Assembly: GCF_009760405.1 (NCBI RefSeq)
Contig: NZ_WRPP01000006.1
Location: 62,001 to 126,000 of the forward strand
Source of the DNA: Nocardia terrae
GTDB lineage: Bacteria > Actinomycetota > Actinomycetes > Mycobacteriales > Mycobacteriaceae
Reading direction: 5' to 3'
DNA length: 64,000 nt
Shown here: piece by piece, positions 58,912 to 64,000 of the stretch
How the letters are laid out: each line of letters opens with the position of its first letter
Position numbering within the stretch: the first letter of the stretch is position 1
Translations under genes and position numbers: made by a program
Notes under the pieces: model-generated
What the model was told of the DNA's origin: nothing
What the model saw: only the letters and a program-made list of their open reading frames with translations
Database searches by the model: none

Positions 58912-58941
58912 TTGACAGGAAAAGTAGTAAGCGCGCATACT
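58912..58941 (+). promoter_or_regulatory. Leaderless promoter of the SRPBCC-EVE-MarR operon
   Basis: TTGACA (58912-58917) and CATACT (58936-58941) are spaced by 18 bases. The ATG follows 6 bases after the -10, so the transcript should start at, or next to, the start codon. It is the clearest sigma-70-type promoter in the window. Confidence 0.75.
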
Positions 58942-58947
58942 ATTCTC

Positions 58948-59370
58948 ATGACGCAGATCGCCGAAGCCACCGCCACCTCGACCGCCACTCCCGCCGCCTT
59001 CTTCGCCAAGTGGGCCGACATGGGCACCTGGCAGGAATGGAACTCCGACACCGAATGGGCCAAGCTCGACGGCCCGTTCGAGCAGGGCGCGACCGGGGTC
59101 ATCAAGCCCAAGGGCGGACCCAAGACCAAGTTCGTCGTCACCAAGCTCACCGACACCGAATTCATCGACTCGTCCAAGCTGATCGGCGCGCGGCTGATCT
59201 TCGCCCACCACGTCGTCACCGACGGCGAGCGCACCACCGTCACCGTCCGCATCTCCATGGAGGGTCCGCTGCGCGCGCTCTGGACCAAGATCCTGGGCGG
59301 CGACCTCGCCGCATCCGTGCAGGCCGATGTCGACGCGCTGGTCGCCGCCGCCGAGGCGGTGCTGGTATGA
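58948..59370 (+). CDS. SRPBCC-family protein
   Basis: A 140-residue START/Bet v1-like protein with a hydrophobic ligand pocket. The pattern is strand, then helix pair (TPAAFFAKWADMGTWQEWNSD), then a long antiparallel sheet (KTKFVVTKLTDTEFIDSS, TTVTVRISMEGPL) and a final long helix ending AAEAVLV. Typical polyketide cyclase or lipid-binding roles are possible; no substrate can be named. It is the first gene of a tight three-gene operon and overlaps the next one (ATGA). The ATG at 58948 fits the leaderless promoter. Confidence 0.82.
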   Translation: MTQIAEATATSTATPAAFFAKWADMGTWQEWNSDTEWAKLDGPFEQGATGVIKPKGGPKTKFVVTKLTDTEFIDSSKLIGARLIFAHHVVTDGERTTVTVRISMEGPLRALWTKILGGDLAASVQADVDALVAAAEAVLV

Positions 59371-59792
59371 GCACCAGGTACTGGCTGGGCGTGGTCTCCC
59401 GTGACCACGTCCGGCGGGGCGTGGAACTCGGCTTCGCGCAAGCCAATCACGGCAAACGCGCCGCCGTGGAACGCATGCGGGCCGGCGACGGCCTGGTCTA
59501 CTACTCGCCCCGCACCGGCATGCGCGAGGGCGAACCGATCAAATCCTTCACCGCCATCGGCACCATCGCCGATGGCCCGGCCTGGCAGGTCGAAGAACAG
59601 GGCGGCTGCTTCCGCCCCTGGCGGCGCGCGGTCGACTACGACCGCGAGGCCCGTGAAGTCCCCATCGACGACCTGCGCACCGACCTCGATCTCACCAGCG
59701 TCCCCAACTGGGGCATCGTGCTCCGGCGCGGACTGATCGAACTCTCCGCCCACGATTTCGAACTCATCTCTCGCGCTATGGTCGGACAGTGA
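59367..59792 (+). CDS. EVE (PUA-like) domain protein
   Basis: A 141-residue protein of the EVE/UPF0310 group. Diagnostic segments are YWLGVVSRDHVRRGVELGFAQ, RAGDGLVYYSP, FTAIGTIADG and WGIVLRRGLIELSAHDFELI. EVE domains resemble YTH and PUA domains and can read modified bases in DNA or RNA; some take part in defence against modified phages. The aromatic residues of the cage are present but cannot be judged reliably by eye. It overlaps both neighbours (ATGA at the start, GTGA at the end). Confidence 0.83.
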   Translation: MSTRYWLGVVSRDHVRRGVELGFAQANHGKRAAVERMRAGDGLVYYSPRTGMREGEPIKSFTAIGTIADGPAWQVEEQGGCFRPWRRAVDYDREAREVPIDDLRTDLDLTSVPNWGIVLRRGLIELSAHDFELISRAMVGQ

Positions 59793-60259
59793 TGGCGAAT
59801 GACGGATTGCACACCGAATTCGAGCACGCCGACGAAAGCCCCGGACTGTTGCTCTGGCAGGTGACCAATCGCTGGCAGGCCGCGCAACGCGCGGCCCTCG
59901 CCCCCTTCGACCTGACCCACGTCCAGTTCGTTCTGCTCGCCGCCCTGACCTGGCTCACCGGCCGGTCCGGCGGCGACCCCGTCACCCAGCGCGACGTCGC
60001 CGACCAGGCCGCCACCGACCCCATGATGACCTCCCAGGTCCTGCGCGCCCTCGAACAGAAGGGCCTGCTGGAACGCCGCGACCACCCCACCGACAAGCGC
60101 GCCAAATCCCTGATCCCCACCGAATCCGGTGCGGCCCTGGTCAATCGCGCCATCGTCGCCGTCGAAGCCTGCGACCGCGACTTCTTCTCCCCGCTGGGCG
60201 AGCGGACCGGCCGGTTCACCGCCGCCCTTCGCCAACTCCGCGACCGCGACCACGGCTGA
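59789..60259 (+). CDS. MarR-family transcriptional regulator
   Basis: A 156-residue MarR regulator. The winged helix lies at about 40-110: LTHVQFVLLAALTWL, then VTQRDVADQAATDPMMTSQVLRALEQKGLLERRDHPTDKRAK, the last part being the wing. The GTG start overlaps the EVE stop; an ATG one codon later is as good. As the last gene of its operon it probably controls the leaderless promoter at 58912, perhaps in response to a small aromatic compound. The two upstream proteins would then be its effectors. Confidence 0.9.
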   Translation: MMANDGLHTEFEHADESPGLLLWQVTNRWQAAQRAALAPFDLTHVQFVLLAALTWLTGRSGGDPVTQRDVADQAATDPMMTSQVLRALEQKGLLERRDHPTDKRAKSLIPTESGAALVNRAIVAVEACDRDFFSPLGERTGRFTAALRQLRDRDHG

Positions 60260-60344
60260 GCTCCGCGCATCTTCTCGATGACGGGTTCGGCACTCGAGCG
60301 CGATGACGACTCGCCGTCACCCGGTCGATCGGGCAGACGGCGAC

Positions 60345-61616
60345 CTAGGTGGCGGCATCGGTCTCGCGGGCGGGGCCGGAACCGTTGCGCCACTTGCCCG
60401 CCGCCCAGGTCTCCCACAGCAGCGGCCAGACCACCAGCACCGCGACCGCGCAGACCAGGGGCAGAGCGGTCAGATGGGTGGCGGCGAAGCCGAGGCCGAC
60501 CGCCAGCACCGTGCAGGGCAGCGGCCAGGTCAGCAGCCAGCGCCACCCCACATTGCCGCTGCGGAGACCACTCACGCCCACGACCGCGAAATAGCTTGCG
60601 GCGCCGCCGCACAGCGCCCAGCCGACACCCGTGCTCAGGTGACCGTGGGCGTGATCCATGGCCAGGCCCAGACCCGCGGCCAGGGTGGCCAGGCCGCCGG
60701 TGATGCCGCAGTGCGTGAGCATGATGCGCTGCCAGGGCTCGTCCGCGCCGGCGACGGTCTCGGTCATCAGCCGGGGGATGAATCCGAACAGCAGGGTGAG
60801 CGCCCACAGGCCCGCCAGGATCACGAACGCGGCGAAGGCCAGGCCCACCACGGCGGCGGTCCACCGTTGCCCGCCCAACGCGGTGATGATGCCGATGACG
60901 CCCTCGCCGAGCACGATGATCACGAACAGCCCGAGCCGTTCGCCCAGATGACCCGGATCGGCGTGCACCGCTTCGAATTCCGGCACCTTGTCCGGGTCGA
61001 AGCGGTCCGGGTCGAAGCGGGGGCTCTGCTGGAGGCGCTGCACCCGAGCGCGCAGCCGCTTGCGCGACTCGGCCAGCATCCGCTCACCGCTGATCGCGAA
61101 CATGACCCACAGATCCAGCGCCAGGCCCGCCGCCCACAACCAGTACTTCGCCGGTTCGGGCACCCACAGCGAGATCAGCCACGGGTAGACGCCGATGGTC
61201 AGCTGCACGGCCGGCCAGTCGACCACGACCTTGCCGCGGCCCCACAGATGTTCGGAGCCCAGCCGCACCAGCACATAGACCGCGGCGAACGTGGTGGAGT
61301 GCCGGTCCGGGATGCCCGGCACGGCCGCCGCCATCAGGCCCAGCCCCGCCATGGCGGCCAGCATCAGCGGCACCCGGGCCTGATCGCGAGCGATATTGCC
61401 GTAGAGCGTGATGCACGCCCACACCATCCAGAACGCCAGGTAGAGCACCACATACAGGCCGAAGTCGCCCAGCGACGGCCCGCGGTGCAGCAGGTGGGTC
61501 AGCTGGCCGATGCCCGCCACCGCGACCAGGTCGAAGAACAGCTCCATCCAGCTCGCGTGGCGCTCGTGGGTCTCGGGCGACTCGGCGCTGCCGGTCTCAG
61601 GTGTCTCGTTGACCAC
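60345..61616 (-). CDS. LtrA (low temperature requirement A) family membrane protein
   Basis: A 423-residue membrane protein with about 12 hydrophobic spans. The family hallmark WMELFFDLVAVAGIGQLTHLL is at about 23-43, and LGERLGLFVIIVLGEGVIGII at about 224-245. LtrA proteins were named from a Listeria cold-growth mutant; the biochemical role is unknown. The GTG start and uvrD2 ATG are divergent, separated by 87 bases. The gene is convergent with the MarR operon (85 bp between stops, no strong terminator). Confidence 0.9.
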   Translation of the reverse strand: MVNETPETGSAESPETHERHASWMELFFDLVAVAGIGQLTHLLHRGPSLGDFGLYVVLYLAFWMVWACITLYGNIARDQARVPLMLAAMAGLGLMAAAVPGIPDRHSTTFAAVYVLVRLGSEHLWGRGKVVVDWPAVQLTIGVYPWLISLWVPEPAKYWLWAAGLALDLWVMFAISGERMLAESRKRLRARVQRLQQSPRFDPDRFDPDKVPEFEAVHADPGHLGERLGLFVIIVLGEGVIGIITALGGQRWTAAVVGLAFAAFVILAGLWALTLLFGFIPRLMTETVAGADEPWQRIMLTHCGITGGLATLAAGLGLAMDHAHGHLSTGVGWALCGGAASYFAVVGVSGLRSGNVGWRWLLTWPLPCTVLAVGLGFAATHLTALPLVCAVAVLVVWPLLWETWAAGKWRNGSGPARETDAAT

Positions 61617-61703
61617 ATCCGCACGCTAATCGGACCGCCTGGCATGTGTCCGGTTTCCGCGCCGCCACGCCGAGGGCGGTCACACCTGTCGGAGGGCTTT
61701 GCC

Positions 61704-63863
61704 ATGATGGAGCGCGTGACTGCCGCGACCGATCAGGCCCAGCAACGGCTCGACGCCCTCGATGCCGAGCAGGCCGCGGCCGTGCGCGCGCCCAGGGGAC
61801 CGGTCTGTGTGCTGGCGGGCGCGGGCACCGGTAAGACGCGCACCATCACCCATCGCATCGCGCACCTGGTCTCGGCCGGGCACGTGCGGGCCGACCAGGT
61901 GCTGTCGGTGACCTTCACCGCACGCGCGGCGGGGGAGCTGCGGAACCGGTTGCGGGCCTTGGGCTTGAGCGGGGAGGCGGGGCAGGTGCAGGCGCGCACC
62001 TTCCACGCGGCGGCATTGCGCCAGCTCAAATACTTCTGGCCGCAGGTCGTCGGCGATGTGCCGTGGCGGCTCATCGACGGCAAGTTCCCCATCGTGGCGC
62101 AGGCCGCCGGGCGCGCGGGGCTGCCCACCGACACCGACAGCCTGCGGGATCTGATCAGCGAGATCGAATGGGCCAAGGGCTCGCTCATCGCGCCCGAGGA
62201 CTACGCGGGCGAGGTGGGCCGTCGCCATCGCGACGTGCCCTACGAGGCCAAGAAGGTCTCGGCGGTCTACACCTATTACGAGGCGCTGAAGACCACACCC
62301 GACGGTCTGCTGCTCGACTTCGACGACCTGCTGCTGCACACCGCCGCCGCGCTCGAGGACTATTCGTCGGTGGCCGAGGAGTTCCGCGGCCGCTACCGCT
62401 GCTTCGTGGTCGACGAGTACCAGGACGTCACCCCGCTGCAGCAACGGGTGCTCGACGCCTGGCTCGGTGATCGCGACGACCTGACCGTGGTCGGCGACGC
62501 CAACCAGACCATCTACTCCTTCACCGGGGCCAGCCCGACCTACCTGCTCGACTTCTCGCGCCGGTTCCCCGACGCCACCGTGGTCCGCCTCGAGCGCGAC
62601 TACCGTTCCACGCCGCAGGTGGTGTCGCTGGCCAACCGGGTGATCGGGGCGGCCCGCGGGCGGATCGCGGGCACCCGGCTCCAGCTGATCGGCCAGCGCG
62701 CCGACGGACCCGAACCGACGTTCGCCGAATTCGACGACGAACCGGCCGAGGCCGCCGCCGTCGCCAAGGCGGTCGCCAAGCTGCTCGGAAACGGTGTTCC
62801 CGCAGCGGAAATCGCCATCCTGTACCGCATCAACGCGCAGTCGGAGGTCTACGAGCAGGCGCTCACCGAGGCGGGCATCCCGTATCAGGTGCGCGGCGGC
62901 GAGGGCTTCTTCAACCGGCCCGAGGTGCGGCAGGCGGTCTCGGCGCTGCGCACGGCCGCCAATCGCGACGATCTACCCGACGCCCGCGGGGAGAAGCTGG
63001 TCACGCTGGTGCGCGCGGCGCTCGCGCAGGTCGGGCTCACCAAGGAGGAGCCGGTCGGTGTGCAGGCCCGGGAGCGCTGGGCCTCGCTCGTGGCGCTGGT
63101 CCAGCTCACCGAGGAGCTCGCCGGCGTGGAACCCGAGCTGGACCTGAGCGGTCTGCTGCGCGAACTCGGCGCGCGGGCCGAGGCCCGGCACGCGCCGACC
63201 GTGCAGGGCGTCACCCTGGCCTCGCTGCACGCGGCCAAGGGGCTGGAGTGGGACGCCGTCTTCCTGGTCGGCCTGGCCGACGGCACCATGCCGATCCAGC
63301 ACGTATTGGGCCCGGACGCAACGGTTTCCGACGAGTCCGCCCTCGAAGAGGAACGACGGCTGCTCTACGTCGGCGTCACCCGCGCCCGCGAGCATCTCCA
63401 ATTGTCCTGGGCGCTGGCGCGTTCCGCGGGCGGGCGCAAGGTGCGCCGCCGCTCCCGATTCCTGATCGGCCTGGTCCCCGACGATTCCCCGGCCTCGCGC
63501 ATCGCCACCCACACCACCGACCGCCGGTCGGGCCCCAAACGCGTGCACCCGACCTGCCGCATCTGCGGCCGCCCGCTGCTCAACACCCAGGCCACCATGC
63601 TCGGCCGCTGCTCGCGCTGCCCGGCCGACGTGGACACCGAACTGCTTGTGGCCTTGCAGGAATGGCGCAAGGAGAAGGCGGACGCGCAGAAGCTGCCACA
63701 TTTTGTGGTGTTCAGCGATACGACGCTCACCGCCATCGCCGAGCAGCGGCCGACCGACGACAAGGCGTTGGTCGCGATCCCGGGTATCGGGGCCAAGAAA
63801 CTGCAGACATACGGGGCGGATGTCCTCGCGATCGTCCGATCGCGGCTACGCGACTCTTCCTAG
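61704..63863 (+). CDS. uvrD2: DNA helicase UvrD2
   Basis: An ATP-dependent DNA helicase of 719 residues. Walker A is AGAGTGKT (38-45), motif II VDEYQDVTPLQQ, and later QTIYSFTGA, ERDYRSTPQVV, LASLHAAKGLEWD and YVGVTRAREHLQ. The tetracysteine motif C618, C621, C636, C639 and the C-terminal HRDC domain (about 640-719) define the mycobacterial UvrD2 type, where the motif supports unwinding with Ku-independent activity. The ATG has GGAGGG upstream. It is followed by the probable whiB7 promoter, the order known in M. tuberculosis (uvrD2-whiB7). Confidence 0.94.
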   Translation: MMERVTAATDQAQQRLDALDAEQAAAVRAPRGPVCVLAGAGTGKTRTITHRIAHLVSAGHVRADQVLSVTFTARAAGELRNRLRALGLSGEAGQVQARTFHAAALRQLKYFWPQVVGDVPWRLIDGKFPIVAQAAGRAGLPTDTDSLRDLISEIEWAKGSLIAPEDYAGEVGRRHRDVPYEAKKVSAVYTYYEALKTTPDGLLLDFDDLLLHTAAALEDYSSVAEEFRGRYRCFVVDEYQDVTPLQQRVLDAWLGDRDDLTVVGDANQTIYSFTGASPTYLLDFSRRFPDATVVRLERDYRSTPQVVSLANRVIGAARGRIAGTRLQLIGQRADGPEPTFAEFDDEPAEAAAVAKAVAKLLGNGVPAAEIAILYRINAQSEVYEQALTEAGIPYQVRGGEGFFNRPEVRQAVSALRTAANRDDLPDARGEKLVTLVRAALAQVGLTKEEPVGVQARERWASLVALVQLTEELAGVEPELDLSGLLRELGARAEARHAPTVQGVTLASLHAAKGLEWDAVFLVGLADGTMPIQHVLGPDATVSDESALEEERRLLYVGVTRAREHLQLSWALARSAGGRKVRRRSRFLIGLVPDDSPASRIATHTTDRRSGPKRVHPTCRICGRPLLNTQATMLGRCSRCPADVDTELLVALQEWRKEKADAQKLPHFVVFSDTTLTAIAEQRPTDDKALVAIPGIGAKKLQTYGADVLAIVRSRLRDSS

Positions 63864-63903
63864 TCCCGAAAGAAAATGTGCGCAAGCCCCTAAAACCGCA
63901 GGT

Positions 63904-63942
63904 AGAAAATAGGTTGTGCGCATCCGTACGACTACCTAGTGT
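63904..63942 (+). promoter_or_regulatory. Probable WhiB7-dependent promoter of whiB7
   Basis: An AT-rich block GAAAATA (63905-63911) lies just upstream of a -35-like TTGTGC (63914-63919); after 17 bases comes TAGTGT (63937-63942). A short A/T block close to the -35 is the known hallmark of WhiB7-regulated promoters, and whiB7 itself follows uvrD2 in mycobacteria. The whiB7 coding region is beyond the window. Confidence 0.7.
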
Positions 63943-64000
63943 GGATCTCGTACCCGGGGCAGCACCCCGTGTTCCAAAAAACTGATCGCATACGAGTGAA
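63943..64000 (+). other. Leader region of the downstream gene (probable whiB7 5' UTR)
   Basis: The last 58 bases contain a small hairpin (CGGGG at 63955-63959 and CCCCG at 63965-63969) and an open frame starting with GTG at 63969 that runs off the window. whiB7 genes have long leaders with an upstream ORF and attenuation, so this may be the start of the uORF. Confidence 0.45.

Noticed and set aside
1..64000. CRISPR arrays, rRNA, tRNA, integrase-attachment sites
   Set aside because: No regularly spaced repeats, rRNA-like segments, convincing tRNA cloverleaf or integrase gene were found on reading both strands.

Overview
The window is GC-rich actinobacterial DNA and most likely comes from Nocardia or a close mycolic-acid relative. 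Reasons: WXG100/ESX-type genes, WhiB and mycoredoxin proteins, frequent GTG/TTG and apparently leaderless starts, many ATGA-type gene overlaps, and a block (about 47.6-64.0 kb) that, as I recall it, has the gene order of the Mycobacterium tuberculosis Rv3204-Rv3197A interval (Atl, LipV-type hydrolase, adnA, adnB, cation channel, nudC, mrx1, uvrD2, whiB7 promoter). No tRNA, rRNA, CRISPR array, insertion sequence or prophage was recognised.

Region 1 (1-5.8 kb): nitrite assimilation. The end of a NarK transporter is followed by nirB, nirD, a HemD/winged-helix regulator of the NnaR type, and a CbiX-type chelatase that probably supplies siroheme to NirB. Region 2 (5.8-15.3 kb): a small secreted protein, an NTF2-like protein, and a TetR gene divergent from a five-gene catabolic operon (flavin monooxygenase, serine esterase, acyl-CoA ligase, amidohydrolase, SDR). 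A 27-bp perfect operator separates the two. An aldo/keto reductase follows.

Region 3 (15.4-18.5 kb): a compact five-gene ESX-like cassette on the minus strand: two WXG100 proteins, a 600-residue protein with no recognised C-terminal domain, a two-helix membrane protein and a YbaB-like protein. This is the most likely place for an undescribed system. Region 4 (18.8-20.6 kb): a cobalamin riboswitch controlling cbtB, cbtA and a histidine-phosphatase-like gene. Region 5 (20.8-28 kb): envelope genes, namely a lipoprotein, two tandem secreted SGNH hydrolases, an acyltransferase-3 membrane protein, a DHA2 drug exporter and a secreted phosphoesterase.

Region 6 (28-36.6 kb): the respiratory nitrate reductase operon narGHJI on the minus strand. 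A 56-codon duplicate of the narJ N terminus lies between narH and narJ, joined to each by a 4-bp overlap, and a long dyad-symmetric element lies upstream of narG. A MobA-MoeA fusion (molybdenum cofactor synthesis) lies about 5.6 kb upstream of narG. Region 7 (36.6-47.5 kb): YdeI-like and DUF222/HNH proteins, two paralogous XRE/MmyB regulators, hydrolases, SnoaL-like and VOC proteins, an unknown 145-residue protein and a WhiB2-like regulator.

Region 8 (47.6-64 kb): DNA repair and redox functions: Atl, the AdnAB helicase-nuclease, a RCK potassium channel, NudC, mycoredoxin, an SRPBCC/EVE/MarR operon with a leaderless promoter, LtrA and UvrD2. The window ends in what looks like the WhiB7 autoregulated promoter. 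Coordinates were read by eye; start codons are choices based on ribosome sites, overlaps and leaderless promoters, and family assignments come from motif recognition, not from a database search.
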